DNA from: Campylobacter aviculae
Lineage (GTDB): Bacteria; Campylobacterota; Campylobacteria; Campylobacterales; Campylobacteraceae
Length of the DNA: 64,000 bases
Direction of reading: 5' to 3'
Assembly (NCBI RefSeq): GCF_005406215.1
Contig: NZ_NXMA01000006.1
Location: 39,573 to 103,572, forward strand
Below the pieces are notes generated by a model that worked only from the letters and a program-made list of their open reading frames with translations, had not been told where the DNA came from and made no database searches. The position numbers were made by a program, and so were the translations under genes. Positions 45,040 to 55,458 of the stretch are shown here, one piece after another (within the stretch, counting starts at the first letter, position 1; the number at the start of each line of letters is the position of its first letter).

Positions 45040-46029
45040 ATGTCTTTAATTAAAATTAATCAAAAGGCTTATGAGAATAATTTAAAAAAAATTATTACTA
45101 GAATAGGTAATCCTTCAAAACTTATTTGTGTTTTTAAAGACAATGCTTACGGACATGGAGCTAAAATTTTAGCTCCAATTGCTAGACTTTTGGGTATTGA
45201 TTTTATTGCTGTTAAAAATGAAAAAGAAGCCTATGAGCTTGAAAATTTTTTTAAAAATATTTTAATACTTTCTCATCGCCCCCATGGGAATGAAAACCCT
45301 AAATTTATTTATGCTTTAAACGAAATCTCTAAAATTCAAGAATATAAAAGCGGAACACAAATTCATCTCAAAATAGACACCGGTATGCATAGAAATGGAA
45401 TTTGTATAGAAGAGATAGAAAATGCTTTTTTAAAGATTGATAAGTTAAAATTAAATTTGAAGGGAGTTTTTACTCATTTTTCAAGCGCGGATGAATTAGA
45501 TGCAAGTTTTTTTATTCAAAAAGAAAAATTTTTTCAAGTTAAGACTTTAGCTAGAAAAAATTATGATGGTTTGGCTTGTCATTCTTATAATTCTGCTGCA
45601 TTATTTAGAGCACAAGAAATGCCTCAAGATGAATTATTTAGAATAGGAATTGCTCAATTTGGCTATGGAGATAAAAATTTAGAAAAAGTTTTAAGTCTTT
45701 ATGCACATAAACTAAGCGAAAGAGTTTTAAAATCTGGTCAAAGTGTTGGTTATGGCAGATCTTTTAGTGCGGAAAAGAATTTGAAAATTGCTACTTACGA
45801 TTTAGGTTATGCTGATGGATTATTTCGTTACAATGGAAAAGGTGATTTGTTTTTGACTAATAATAAAAAAATTTTAGGAAAAATTTCAATGGATAGTTTT
45901 TCTTGCGAAGAATGTGGAGATGAAGTTTGTGTTTTTAATGATGCTGAGATTTGGGCAAATTTCTTTAATACAATTTCCTATGAAATTTTAGTTAAGCTTC
46001 ATCCCGATATTCCAAGGATTTTAGTATAA
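45040..46029 (+). CDS. alr: Alanine racemase
   Basis: PLP enzyme making D-alanine for peptidoglycan. The 329 residues carry PLP-Lys33 in VFKDNAYGHG and the barrel motifs IDTGMHRNG and ALFRAQEMPQDELFRIGIAQ. The catalytic Tyr region is SGQSVGYGRSF, with GKISMDSFSCE near the C-terminus. It is shorter than typical Alr (about 360 residues) but complete, as in other Campylobacter. It starts right at the pgp2 stop and ends right at trmL. Confidence 0.95.
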   Translation: MSLIKINQKAYENNLKKIITRIGNPSKLICVFKDNAYGHGAKILAPIARLLGIDFIAVKNEKEAYELENFFKNILILSHRPHGNENPKFIYALNEISKIQEYKSGTQIHLKIDTGMHRNGICIEEIENAFLKIDKLKLNLKGVFTHFSSADELDASFFIQKEKFFQVKTLARKNYDGLACHSYNSAALFRAQEMPQDELFRIGIAQFGYGDKNLEKVLSLYAHKLSERVLKSGQSVGYGRSFSAEKNLKIATYDLGYADGLFRYNGKGDLFLTNNKKILGKISMDSFSCEECGDEVCVFNDAEIWANFFNTISYEILVKLHPDIPRILV

Positions 46030-46497
46030 ATGTTTAATATAGTCTTGGTTCATCCTAGAATCCCTCAAAATACAGGTAGTATAGGCAGAATGTGTTATAA
46101 TGCAGGTTTTAAACTCCATATTATAAAACCTATTGTTTTTGATATTTCTCAAAAGAGTGTACGTAGGGCAGGACTTGATTATTGGGAAAAATTAGAGCCT
46201 ATAATTTGGGAAAATTTAGAGCTTTTTTTGAAAAAAAATTTAATTTTTAAAGAGAGATTCTTTTTTGCCACTACAAAAAGCAATAAACCCTATTTTGAAG
46301 CCAAATTTCAGGAAAATGATTTTTTATTTTTTGGTAGTGAAAGTTTTGGTTTGCCTATGGATTTGATGCAAATTAATTGGCAAAATGCAATTACTATTCC
46401 GATGAAATCTTGTGGAAGAAGTTTAAATTTGGCTACCAGTGTTGGTATTATTTCTTATGAGGCCTTAAGGCAAAATTTTACACATTTTGTTTCATAA
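46030..46497 (+). CDS. trmL: tRNA (cytidine/uridine-2'-O-)-methyltransferase TrmL
   Basis: SPOUT-class methyltransferase modifying the wobble ribose of tRNA-Leu isoacceptors. The 155 residues show VLVHPRIPQNTGSIGRMCYN at the N-terminus, LFFGSESFGLPMDL and the knot motif IPMKSCGRSLNLATSVGIIS. Third gene of the tight cluster pgp2-alr-trmL (no intergenic base after alr). Confidence 0.94.
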   Translation: MFNIVLVHPRIPQNTGSIGRMCYNAGFKLHIIKPIVFDISQKSVRRAGLDYWEKLEPIIWENLELFLKKNLIFKERFFFATTKSNKPYFEAKFQENDFLFFGSESFGLPMDLMQINWQNAITIPMKSCGRSLNLATSVGIISYEALRQNFTHFVS

Positions 46498-46599
46498 ATT
46501 CACACATTTATATTTTTTTTAAAAGTATTTATTCAAAGTAAATGTTTTTTCATAAAAATTATGTTAAAGTAGTTATAAAATCAATATAAAAGGAAAAAT

Positions 46600-48084
46600 A
46601 TGGGAGAGCAAAATTTAAATTTACTAGCTTCAACAATTTCATTAATGAGTGAAAAAATTATAGGTTATCTTGGAAATATTATACCTTATACAGATACAAT
46701 TATGGTTATTTTACTTATCATTTGCGGAATTTATTATAGTTCTTTAACCGGATTCGTTCAGTTTCGTATGCTTAAATCTGTTTTTGCAATTTTGACTGAA
46801 AAAAATGGAGAGCAATCAAAAGAGCATATTTCTCCATTTCAAGCTTTGATGATATCAACAGCTTCTAGAGTAGGCATAGGTAATATTGCAGGAATTTCTT
46901 ATGCATTGACAACTGGTGGAGCTGGAGCTTTGTTTTGGATGTGGGTTATGGCATTTTTTGGAGGAGCTTCAGCTTTTGCAGAAAGTACTTTAGCGCAAGT
47001 TTATAAATCAAAAGATGAAACAGGTGGTTTTAAAGGCGGCCCTGCTTATTACATAAGAAAGGCTTTAGGATCACATTTTTTTGGTTCATTTTTTGCTTTT
47101 ATTCTTATCATTACTTATGCGTATGGCTTTAATGGTTTGCAAAGTCAAACTATGACATCGGCATTTAAGGTATATTATGATATGTTTAATCCAGGCGCTA
47201 CAGTAGGATTTTCTTCGAGTTATTGGCCAGTAGTAATCGGTATTATTTTAACGATTTTTGGAGCATGGATGTTTTTTTCACACCATACAAAAATAGGAAA
47301 AGTAAGTTCTTTGATTGTCCCTTTTATGGCTATGGCTTATATTTTACTTGCTGTTATTGCAGTTTTAATCAATTTTGATAAGATTCCTTTGGTAATTCAT
47401 ATTGTTTTAGAAAACGCTTTCGATTTTAAAGCAATTTTTGGAGGTTTTGCTGGTTCTGCTTTAGTAATAGGAATTAAAAGAGGGCTTTTTTCAAATGAAG
47501 CAGGTATGGGTTCAGCTCCAAATGCAGCAGCAGCAGCACTTACTAGTCATCCTGCAAAACAGGGCATTATTCAAGCTTTTTCTGTTTTAATTGATGTGAT
47601 AGTTTGTACAAGTTCAGGGTTTTTAGTACTTTTTTCTATGGCATATTTAAATTTTCACGGAAGTAACCTCGGGGATGGCATGCCTTTAGTTCAAGAAGCC
47701 ATGAGAGAATATTATGGAAGTTTTGGAATCCATTTTGTTACAATTGCTATTGTGCTTTTTGCAATTACATCATTAATTGGAAATTATTATTATGCACAAA
47801 CAAATGTAAAATATTTAACAGATTCTAAGTTTGTAATGAATTTATTCAGAATTACTGCAGTAGCTATGATTTTTATCGGTTCTCAAATGAATTTAAAACT
47901 TGCTTGGAGTTTGGCAGATCTCACTATGGCATTTATGGCGACGACTAATATCATTTCTTTACTTCTTTTAGGGGGTATTGTTAATAAAGTTCTAAAAGAC
48001 TTTAATTCGCAGCAAAAATCAGGTCTTGATCCTCATTTTAGTGCTTCAAAATTAGGTATAAAAAATGCAGAATGCTGGGATTAA
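46600..48084 (+). CDS. Sodium:alanine/glycine symporter (AGCS family)
   Basis: A 494-residue inner-membrane Na+ symporter with motifs TASRVGIGNIAGISYALTTG and GAGALFWMWVMAFFGGASAF. KRGLFSNEAGMGSAPNAAAA is a near-perfect AGCS signature. About ten to eleven transmembrane helices. It has its own start region (AAAGGAA) 102 bases after trmL and a bidirectional terminator downstream. Alanine uptake would complement the racemase gene just upstream. Confidence 0.94.
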   Translation: MGEQNLNLLASTISLMSEKIIGYLGNIIPYTDTIMVILLIICGIYYSSLTGFVQFRMLKSVFAILTEKNGEQSKEHISPFQALMISTASRVGIGNIAGISYALTTGGAGALFWMWVMAFFGGASAFAESTLAQVYKSKDETGGFKGGPAYYIRKALGSHFFGSFFAFILIITYAYGFNGLQSQTMTSAFKVYYDMFNPGATVGFSSSYWPVVIGIILTIFGAWMFFSHHTKIGKVSSLIVPFMAMAYILLAVIAVLINFDKIPLVIHIVLENAFDFKAIFGGFAGSALVIGIKRGLFSNEAGMGSAPNAAAAALTSHPAKQGIIQAFSVLIDVIVCTSSGFLVLFSMAYLNFHGSNLGDGMPLVQEAMREYYGSFGIHFVTIAIVLFAITSLIGNYYYAQTNVKYLTDSKFVMNLFRITAVAMIFIGSQMNLKLAWSLADLTMAFMATTNIISLLLLGGIVNKVLKDFNSQQKSGLDPHFSASKLGIKNAECWD

Positions 48085-48090
48085 AAATTA

Positions 48091-48109
48091 GCCTTGAAAA
48101 ACTCAAGGC
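48091..48109. terminator. Bidirectional terminator between the alanine symporter and glnQ
   Basis: GCCTTGA-AAAAC-TCAAGGC, 7-bp perfect stem, with TAATTTTTAA on the minus-strand side. Confidence 0.8.
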
Positions 48110-48113
48110 TTAC

Positions 48114-48842
48114 TCAATGATTTAAAACCTTATTTAAAAATTCTTTTAGTCTATCATTTTTAGGATTTTCAAATATTTCTTTTGGGTGTGCGTCAATGGC
48201 TATATTGCCTTTATCCATAAAAAAAATACGATTAGCTACATTTTTAGCAAAACCCATTTCGTGAGTAACTACAAGCATGGTTAAGCCTTCTTTTGCAAGT
48301 TCTTTCATGATATTTAAAACTTCTCCTATCATTTCAGGATCAAGTGCTGAAGTAGGCTCATCAAATAAAATAACATCTGGATTCATCATTAAACTTCTTG
48401 CAATAGCTATGCGTTGTTTTTGTCCTCCTGAGAGTTTATGAGGCATAACCTCTTCTTTATCAGAAAGCCCAACTTTTTTAAGTAAAGTTCTAGCTTTTTT
48501 GATTGCTTCTTCTTTATTCAAAATCCCTGTTTTGATTGGAGCTAAGCATAAATTTTGTATAACATTTTTGTTTGCAAAAAGATTAAAATGTTGAAAAACC
48601 ATACTCACTTTTTGACGAATTTTGTCGATATTTGCAGAGTCGTCTAATATGTTTTGATTATTTATGATGATTTCTCCGCTATCGGCTAGTTCTAGGCGAT
48701 TAATGCAACGCAAAAAAGTACTTTTTCCGCTACCACTTGGTCCTATAATGGCTATAATGTCGCCTTTGGATACCGAAACATTAATATTTTTTAAAACTTC
48801 TAAATCGCCATATTTTTTATTTAAATTTTTTATTTTAATCAT
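48114..48842 (-). CDS. glnQ: Polar amino-acid ABC transporter ATPase (GlnQ type)
   Basis: A 242-residue ATPase with [65 protein letters not shown] and [15 protein letters not shown]. It overlaps its permease partner (48835) by 8 bases. No binding-protein gene accompanies the pair in this window, so it must rely on one encoded elsewhere. The name follows the C. jejuni annotation; glutamine as substrate is not shown by the sequence. Confidence 0.9.
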   Translation of the reverse strand: MIKIKNLNKKYGDLEVLKNINVSVSKGDIIAIIGPSGSGKSTFLRCINRLELADSGEIIINNQNILDDSANIDKIRQKVSMVFQHFNLFANKNVIQNLCLAPIKTGILNKEEAIKKARTLLKKVGLSDKEEVMPHKLSGGQKQRIAIARSLMMNPDVILFDEPTSALDPEMIGEVLNIMKELAKEGLTMLVVTHEMGFAKNVANRIFFMDKGNIAIDAHPKEIFENPKNDRLKEFLNKVLNH

Positions 48843-49578
48843 TTTTGTTTATCCTAGTTTCAAGTTCTTTAGCAAAATAACTAAAAATTTTTACACTTAT
48901 ATAATAAACAAGTCCTGTAAAAATAAGAGGTTTAGGATTGTAAAAAATGGCTTGCAAACTTTGACTTTGCATAGTAATATCAATCACGCTAATAAAACCA
49001 ACCACTGAAGTTTCTTTAAATAGAGAAATAAATTCATTGGCTAATGCAGGCAAAATATTTTTTACAGCCTGAGGTAAAATAACTTCTTTCATAGAAGTTT
49101 TATAATCAAGCCCCATAGCACGTGCTGCCTCCATTTGTCCTTTATCTATACTATTGATTCCACTTCTAACAATCTCTGCTATATAAGCAGAACTATTTAA
49201 CCCTAATGCAAATATTGCCGCATAAAGATTATCTACAAAAGTAAAAATAACAAAAGAAAATATCATCAGCTGTAAAATAAGTGGGGTTCCACGTATAATA
49301 TCAATATATTCATCTATGATAAAATTTAAAGCCTTGATATTGCAAAAACGTAAAATAGCTAAACTAAACCCTACAATGATGCCTATAACTACAGCACAAA
49401 TGGTCAATAAAAGTGTTATGAAATAACTTTTTAAATAAGCACTAGCATTAGCAGTATAGCCATAAGTTATATTTCCATTAGAATCTTTAATTTGTAAGAT
49501 TTCAATAGGAAATGAGAAATATCCCCATAAAATAATAATACTAAAAAAGACAAAAATTCTGATATTTTTTTGGTTCAA
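48835..49578 (-). CDS. Polar amino-acid ABC transporter permease
   Basis: A 247-residue HAAT permease. An N-terminal transmembrane segment is followed by a periplasmic stretch of about 25 residues ([20 protein letters not shown]). The transport domain follows ([20 protein letters not shown]), with the motif [15 protein letters not shown] and the coupling loop [20 protein letters not shown]. First gene of the two-gene operon with glnQ. Confidence 0.92.
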   Translation of the reverse strand: MNQKNIRIFVFFSIIILWGYFSFPIEILQIKDSNGNITYGYTANASAYLKSYFITLLLTICAVVIGIIVGFSLAILRFCNIKALNFIIDEYIDIIRGTPLILQLMIFSFVIFTFVDNLYAAIFALGLNSSAYIAEIVRSGINSIDKGQMEAARAMGLDYKTSMKEVILPQAVKNILPALANEFISLFKETSVVGFISVIDITMQSQSLQAIFYNPKPLIFTGLVYYISVKIFSYFAKELETRINKND

Positions 49579-49692
49579 ATTATCACCTTGGTTAAATATT
49601 CTTAAGTAAAGTCTGAATTTTATAAAATTATCTTTTGATTTTTCTTTAAAGATTTGTAAAATTATGTTAAAATTTTTACAAAAGGTTAAATT

Positions 49693-49842
49693 ATGTCAAT
49701 TTTAGAGTCTATTTTAATAGTATTTTTTGTTTTATTGATGATATTTTTCATAGTAGGATTTAATCGTCAAATGAATGAAAAATCTAAATTAAGAGAAGAA
49801 AGATTTAAAAAACGAGCAAGGAAAAATAATGAAGACGAGTAA
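49693..49842 (+). CDS. Small single-span membrane protein
   Basis: A 49-residue protein beginning MSILESILIVFFVLLMIFFI. One hydrophobic helix occupies residues about 5-23, then a strongly basic tail (REERFKKRARKNN). It overlaps the DJ-1 family gene by 14 bases in another frame (its end contains the next ATG), so both are probably translated together. The same small gene precedes the DJ-1 homologue in C. jejuni (annotated as a small hydrophobic protein). Function unknown. Confidence 0.72.
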   Translation: MSILESILIVFFVLLMIFFIVGFNRQMNEKSKLREERFKKRARKNNEDE

Positions 49843-50404
49843 AAAAATTTTAGTTCCGTTGGCGCAAGGTTTTGAAGAAGCTGAATTTATAGGTATAGTT
49901 GATGTGTTGAGAAGGGCGAGTGAGTTAAGCGGGAATTTAGAGGTTATTATAGCCTCTTTAAATTCTGAACTTTTAGTAAAAGGTGCCAATGGTATTGTTA
50001 TAAAGGCTGATTATTCATTAAAAGATGTCGATATTGAAAATTTGGATGCTATTGCTTTAGCTGGAGGTTATGAGGGTATGAATAATCTTAAAAATTCTAA
50101 TGAAATTCTAAACATAATTCAAAATCTTCATAGTAATGGTAAAATCGTTGCAGCAATTTGCGCTTCTCCTATAGTTTTAAACGCTGCAGGTATTCTAGAA
50201 GGGGAATTTGCATGTTATCCAGGTTGCGAAGTAGGACTTAATGGCACTCGTATAAATAAAGCTGTTAATATTAATAAAAATATAATCACATCAGCAGGTC
50301 CTGCAACGGCTATTCTTTTTGGTTTAGAGCTTGCAAAGCACTTATGTTCAGTTGAAATCTATAATAGCTTATACGAAGGGATGCTTGTACCCTTAGTGAA
50401 ATAA
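49829..50404 (+). CDS. DJ-1/ThiJ/PfpI family protein
   Basis: A 191-residue flavodoxin-like protein with the nucleophile elbow AAICASP (Cys111) and the N-terminal ILVPLAQGFEEAEFIGIVDV, whose Glu is the usual partner of the Cys. This is the pattern of the DJ-1 subgroup (oxidative stress protection, possible glyoxalase or deglycase) rather than of PfpI peptidases. It is likely in operon with the 49-residue membrane protein and convergent with the HIT gene. Confidence 0.92.
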   Translation: MKTSKKILVPLAQGFEEAEFIGIVDVLRRASELSGNLEVIIASLNSELLVKGANGIVIKADYSLKDVDIENLDAIALAGGYEGMNNLKNSNEILNIIQNLHSNGKIVAAICASPIVLNAAGILEGEFACYPGCEVGLNGTRINKAVNINKNIITSAGPATAILFGLELAKHLCSVEIYNSLYEGMLVPLVK

Positions 50405-50412
50405 TTTTGTAT

Positions 50413-50745
50413 TTATTTTTTTGGGTTTTTTAAACCTCCTAGCATATGAAAATGCAAGTGGAATACTTCTTGTCCGCTGTCTTTGCCGCAATTTGTTATG
50501 AGTTTATATCCACTTTCATGGATATTTAGCAAAATGGCTAATTCTTGAATAAAACTTGTCATTTTTGCCATAAGTTCAGGTTCGAATTCTTGGAAATTTT
50601 TAAAATGTTTTTTAGGAATAATAAGTACATGAATAGGAGCTTTTGGAGCAATATCATGAAATGCTAAAAAATCGTTGTTTTCAAGCACCTTATTGCATGG
50701 AATTTTTCCTTCTACTATTTGTTCAAAAATCGTTTTTTCTTGCAT
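50413..50745 (-). CDS. HIT-family nucleotide hydrolase (HINT type)
   Basis: A 110-residue purine-nucleoside phosphoramidase-like protein. [23 protein letters not shown] N-terminus, [13 protein letters not shown], and the triad HLHFHML near the C-terminus (His-x-His-x-His). It is transcribed divergently from pheS. Confidence 0.94.
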   Translation of the reverse strand: MQEKTIFEQIVEGKIPCNKVLENNDFLAFHDIAPKAPIHVLIIPKKHFKNFQEFEPELMAKMTSFIQELAILLNIHESGYKLITNCGKDSGQEVFHLHFHMLGGLKNPKK

Positions 50746-50867
50746 TATTTATCCTTAATTTAATGTCAATTTATATAATTATATCTTTAAAGTTTAGTTT
50801 TTATGCTGAATTTAAAATAGTTTTTAATAAAATTAAAATCAAAAATATAGTAAATAGGTGTAGAAAA

Positions 50868-51860
50868 TTGCAAAAAATTATTAAACAAATTGAAAAATGT
50901 GAAAATTTAAATGATTTAGAAGAACTTAGGGTTTCAGTTTTGGGAAAAAAAGGTGTTTTAACTGAAAGTTTTTCAAAACTTAAAGAATTAGAAGGCGAAG
51001 CTAAAAAGGAATTGGCTACCACTTTAAATTTGCAAAAAGAAGCTTTCAATAAGGCTTATTTATCAAAATTTAAAATTTTAGAAAATCTTGCTTTAGAAGA
51101 AAAAATGAAACAAGATACACTCGATTTTAATTATTTTGATGAAAGTGTTACAACAGGAGCTTTACATCCTGTGATGAGTACTATGGATAAGATTATAGAA
51201 TATTTTATAAGCTTAAATTTTAGCATAGAAAAAGGTCCTTTAATCGAAGATGAATTTCATAATTTTGAAGCTTTAAATTTGCCAAAATCACATCCTGCTA
51301 GAGATATGCAAGATACTTTTTATTTTGATGATAAGAGACTTTTAAGAACTCAAACATCTCCTGTGCAGATTAGAACAATGCTAACTCAAAAACCACCCAT
51401 TAGAATGATAGCTCCTGGTGCTGTATTTAGAAGGGATTTTGATATCACTCATACCCCAATGTTTCATCAAATAGAAGGACTAGTAGTAGAGGAAGGTCAG
51501 AAAGTAAGTTTTGCTCATTTGAAAAATATTTTAGAGGGGTTTTTACATTATATGTTTAATGATGTTAAAATTCGTTTTCGTCCTAGTTTTTTTCCTTTTA
51601 CGGAGCCTTCTGCAGAAGTAGATATTTCATGTGTATTTTGTAAAGGTTGTGGTTGTAGAGTATGTAAGCAAACCGGATGGCTTGAAGTTTTGGGGTGTGG
51701 AGTTGTAGATCCTAATGTATTTAATTTCGTGGGTTACCAAAACGTAAGTGGCTATGCTTTTGGTCTAGGAGTAGAGCGTTTTGCTATGCTTTTACACCAA
51801 ATTCCTGATTTAAGATCTTTATTTGAGGGCGATTTAAGATTATTGGAGCAATTTAGATGA
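50868..51860 (+). CDS. pheS: Phenylalanyl-tRNA synthetase alpha subunit
   Basis: Catalytic subunit of the alpha2beta2 enzyme. I choose TTG 50868 ([20 protein letters not shown], with AGGTG 8 bases upstream), which gives 330 residues, the normal length. The frame is open further upstream but crosses the intergenic region and the antisense HIT start. The class II motifs are present: [38 protein letters not shown] (motif 2) and [18 protein letters not shown] (motif 3). Overlaps pheT by 4 bases. Confidence 0.95.
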   Translation: MQKIIKQIEKCENLNDLEELRVSVLGKKGVLTESFSKLKELEGEAKKELATTLNLQKEAFNKAYLSKFKILENLALEEKMKQDTLDFNYFDESVTTGALHPVMSTMDKIIEYFISLNFSIEKGPLIEDEFHNFEALNLPKSHPARDMQDTFYFDDKRLLRTQTSPVQIRTMLTQKPPIRMIAPGAVFRRDFDITHTPMFHQIEGLVVEEGQKVSFAHLKNILEGFLHYMFNDVKIRFRPSFFPFTEPSAEVDISCVFCKGCGCRVCKQTGWLEVLGCGVVDPNVFNFVGYQNVSGYAFGLGVERFAMLLHQIPDLRSLFEGDLRLLEQFR

Positions 51861-54178
51861 TAATTACTAAAAGTTGGTTGAATGATTGGTTAGATCTTGA
51901 AAATAAAACTATAGATGAAATTACCTATAAGTTAAATTCCATAGGGATTGAAGTAGATAGGGTTTGTGATCTAAAAGTTCCGGATAATATTGTAGTTGGA
52001 TTTGTAAAAGAAAAAATAAAACATGAAAATTCTGATAAGCTTAGTATTTGCCAAGTGGATATAGGAAATGAAATTTTGCAAATTATATGCGGTGCAAAAA
52101 ATGTAGAGCAAGGACAATATGTCGCAGTTGCTCTTAAGGGTGCTTGTATGCCAAATGGCATGAAAATACAAGATGCAAAACTAAGAGGTGTAGAATCTCA
52201 TGGTATGCTTTGCTCAAGTACAGAACTTGGTTTTGGTAAAATCAATGAAGGTATTATGATTTTAGATGAAAGTATTGGAGTTTTGAAGCTTGGAAAAGCA
52301 TTAAATTCTTACGCAATTTTTAATGATACCTTGATTGAGGTAGAACTTACTCCAAATCGAGGAGATTGCTTAAGCATATACGGAATAGCCTATGATTTAT
52401 CTGTCGCCTTAGGTTTGAATTTAAAAGAAACTAAAGCTTTTAAAGAAAGTGAAAATGTTTTAGGAATAGGAAGAATATTGCGTTTAGTTGCTCAACAAGA
52501 TTTAAATAGTTGTTATAATTATAGAGTTATAGAAATTAAAGAAAAAATCCAAATTAATTTGATAATTAGTTTAAGATTGGCACAGATTGAAAATTTCCAA
52601 AAAGATCCTATTCAAAATTTGTTAAATTATGTCACACATTCAACTGGAGTGCTATTTAATGCTTATGATTTAAGCAGCTTTACCAAAGAAAATGAAGAAA
52701 TAACTTTCAATCTAGATAAAGGTAGCTGTGGTGAAACTAAAATTTCTTGCAAAGATAAACTTATCAGTATTAGCGGAATTTATCAAGAAGAAAAGTATAA
52801 AAATGAAGAAAATTCTAAGATAGTTATTATCGAGGCAAATTATACTGAACCTAGTATTATAGCAAATGCAAAAACAAATTATAAAAAACAAGATGAAAAA
52901 ACTATTTATAGAAGTTTTAGAGGAAGTGAACCAAGATTAAATTTAGGAATGGACTTTTTACTCCATATTTTTAAACAAATTCAGAATTTGATCATATATA
53001 GTTCTTCTCAACAAACTACACTCAATAAACAACCACTGACTATACCTATAGACATTGAAAGTATCAATAAGATCGTAGGTCAGAATATCAGCAAGGATAC
53101 AATTTTAGATATTCTTAAAAGGTTAGGTTTTAAAATTATATTTTCAAATGACAAACTTGTAAATATTGAAGTTCCAATGCGCCGATCGGATATAAAGAAT
53201 TTAGCAGATATTTGTGAAGAAGTAGTTCGTATTATAGGAATTGATAATATCGCTTCTAAGGGCCTAGAATTAGTAGAAAAAAATCGTTTAAATTTAACTT
53301 ATGAAAATTATAAGCATTTTGTAGAATTAAGAAAAAAAGCTGTTAGTAATGGATATTTTGAAAGTCTGCACTATGTTTTAGATAATGAAGTAGAACTTCA
53401 AGAATTAGGTTTTGATTTAGTTAAACTCAAGCTTTTAAATCCTATCAACGCGGAATTAAATACATTAAGAACAACGCTTTTAAATCATCTTTTAAAAGCT
53501 ATCAGTTTGAATACAAAAAATTCTAAAAAAATTATTAAACTTTTTGAGATTGGTTCTGTTTTTAATGCAAATAATGAAGAATTAAATCATATTGCTTTTG
53601 TGCATTCAGGCTATAAAGAGGAAGCTAAAATTTCTAATAAAGCAAAACCAGAATTTGTTAATTTTTATGATTTTCTTTTAGATATTAAAAATATTATCGG
53701 AAATTTTGAGTTAAAGGCTTCAAAGTATGATATTTTAAGTCCATACGAACAAGCTGATATTTATATCAATGATTTTAAAGCAGGTTTTATAGGTCGTTTG
53801 CATTTGAAGATAGAAAATGAAAAAGACTTAATGAGAACTTATATTTGCGAGTTAAATTTGGATCTGATAAAGCAAGATTTGAAAGTCGCTAAAAATTATT
53901 CTAAATTTCCAGCAATTAGTAGAGATCTTAGTGTGCTTATACCTAAAGGATACGAATATAAAAATATTAAAAAAAGTATTGAAGAATTAAATTTAGAAAT
54001 ACTTGAAAATTTTAGATTGGTTGATTTATATAGTGATGAAAATCTGAAAGAATTTTATAGCTTAACTATAGCTTTTACATTTAGAGATAAAAATAAAACT
54101 TTAGAGGATACTCAAGTAATAGAATGTATGGATAAAATTCTACAAAGCCTTAAAGATTTAGGGCTAGAATTAAGATGA
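51857..54178 (+). CDS. pheT: Phenylalanyl-tRNA synthetase beta subunit
   Basis: A 773-residue beta subunit with the N-terminal EMAP/tRNA-binding OB domain ([20 protein letters not shown]), the B3/B4 editing region ([20 protein letters not shown]), the B5 domain and a C-terminal anticodon-binding FDX-ACB domain ([20 protein letters not shown]). The ATG overlaps the pheS stop (ATGA), and its own stop overlaps the aroA start, so pheS-pheT-aroA are translationally coupled. Confidence 0.95.
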   Translation: MIITKSWLNDWLDLENKTIDEITYKLNSIGIEVDRVCDLKVPDNIVVGFVKEKIKHENSDKLSICQVDIGNEILQIICGAKNVEQGQYVAVALKGACMPNGMKIQDAKLRGVESHGMLCSSTELGFGKINEGIMILDESIGVLKLGKALNSYAIFNDTLIEVELTPNRGDCLSIYGIAYDLSVALGLNLKETKAFKESENVLGIGRILRLVAQQDLNSCYNYRVIEIKEKIQINLIISLRLAQIENFQKDPIQNLLNYVTHSTGVLFNAYDLSSFTKENEEITFNLDKGSCGETKISCKDKLISISGIYQEEKYKNEENSKIVIIEANYTEPSIIANAKTNYKKQDEKTIYRSFRGSEPRLNLGMDFLLHIFKQIQNLIIYSSSQQTTLNKQPLTIPIDIESINKIVGQNISKDTILDILKRLGFKIIFSNDKLVNIEVPMRRSDIKNLADICEEVVRIIGIDNIASKGLELVEKNRLNLTYENYKHFVELRKKAVSNGYFESLHYVLDNEVELQELGFDLVKLKLLNPINAELNTLRTTLLNHLLKAISLNTKNSKKIIKLFEIGSVFNANNEELNHIAFVHSGYKEEAKISNKAKPEFVNFYDFLLDIKNIIGNFELKASKYDILSPYEQADIYINDFKAGFIGRLHLKIENEKDLMRTYICELNLDLIKQDLKVAKNYSKFPAISRDLSVLIPKGYEYKNIKKSIEELNLEILENFRLVDLYSDENLKEFYSLTIAFTFRDKNKTLEDTQVIECMDKILQSLKDLGLELR

Positions 54179-55458
54179 AAATCAGTGCTTTGTCTTCTGC
54201 TTTAAATACAGAAATTTTAGATGTAGCAGCAGATAAAAGCATATCTCATCGTTTTGCAATTTTTTCACTTTTAACACAAGGTGAAAATAGGGCGAAAAAT
54301 TATCTCTTAGCCGGAGATACTTTAAATACTTTAAAAATATTAGAGCATTTAGGCGCAAAAGTAAAGCGTAATCATTCTAATATAAGCATTATTCCGCCCA
54401 AAAAAATTCTTTCTCCAAATTGCGTTTTAGATTGTGGAAACTCTGGCACAGCTATGCGTTTGATGTTGGGGTTTTTATCTGGAATTTCGGGTTTTTTTGT
54501 TCTAAATGGAGATAAATATCTAAATAATCGACCCATGGATAGAATTTGCAATCCTTTAAAGCAAATTGGGGCAAAAATTTATGGTAGAGATGAAGCTACT
54601 TTAGCACCAATTTGTATAGAAGGGCAAAAGTTAGATTCTTTTAATTATGAGAGTCAGATTCCATCTGCTCAAATTAAAACAGCGATGATTTTAGCAGCCT
54701 TTAATGCAAATGGAAAATCTATATTTATAGAATCTTCTTTAAGTAGAAATCATAGTGAAAATATGCTAAAATCGATGGGTGCTCCTTTGAAAATAAGCAA
54801 AGATGGACTAAAACTTGAAATATCAAATTTAACAAAACCTTTAAAAGTTCAAGATATTAATATACCTAACGATCCTTCTTCGGCTTTTTATTTTGCTTTA
54901 GCAGCTATTATTGTACCTAACTCTAAAATAATATTAAAAAATGTTTTACTTAATCCTACGCGTATAGAAGCTTATAAAATTTTACAAAAAATGGGAGCAA
55001 ACATTAAAACAAAAATCACTCAAAATGACTTTGAGACTATAGGAGAAATTAGTGCGAGTTCAAGCGAACTTAAAGGTGTTGAGCTAAAAGAAAATATAGC
55101 TTGGCTTATAGATGAAATTCCGGCTTTAGCTATAGCTTTTTCTATAGCTAAAGGAAAATCTATACTTAAAAATGCACAAGAGTTAAGAGTAAAAGAAAGC
55201 GATAGAATCATGGCTATAGTAAAAAATTTAAAGCTATGTGGTATCAATGTTAAGGAATTTGAAGATGGTTTTGAGATTGAAGGCGGAAAAGTAAATAAAG
55301 CCAAAATAAAAAGTTACGGAGATCATCGTATTGCTATGAGTTTTGCCATTTTGGGTTTGGTTTGCGGGATGGAAATTGATGATGTTGAATGTATTCAAAC
55401 TTCTTTTCCAAAATTTATAGAAATTTTAGTAAGATTAGGAGTTGAAATTGATTATTGA
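54175..55458 (+). CDS. aroA: 3-phosphoshikimate 1-carboxyvinyltransferase (EPSP synthase)
   Basis: Sixth step of the shikimate pathway. The 427 residues contain the PEP-binding LDCGNSGTAMRLMLGFLSG, the hinge DKSISHRFAIF and the C-terminal RVKESDRIMAIVKNL and GDHRIAMSFAILGL. It shares an ATGA overlap with pheT and ends inside the start of ispH. Confidence 0.96.
   Translation: MKISALSSALNTEILDVAADKSISHRFAIFSLLTQGENRAKNYLLAGDTLNTLKILEHLGAKVKRNHSNISIIPPKKILSPNCVLDCGNSGTAMRLMLGFLSGISGFFVLNGDKYLNNRPMDRICNPLKQIGAKIYGRDEATLAPICIEGQKLDSFNYESQIPSAQIKTAMILAAFNANGKSIFIESSLSRNHSENMLKSMGAPLKISKDGLKLEISNLTKPLKVQDINIPNDPSSAFYFALAAIIVPNSKIILKNVLLNPTRIEAYKILQKMGANIKTKITQNDFETIGEISASSSELKGVELKENIAWLIDEIPALAIAFSIAKGKSILKNAQELRVKESDRIMAIVKNLKLCGINVKEFEDGFEIEGGKVNKAKIKSYGDHRIAMSFAILGLVCGMEIDDVECIQTSFPKFIEILVRLGVEIDY

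Noticed and set aside
50643..50867. 405-residue version of pheS
   Set aside because: The added 75 residues have no synthetase character, lie antisense to the HIT gene start and cross the promoter region. TTG 50868 gives the normal length.
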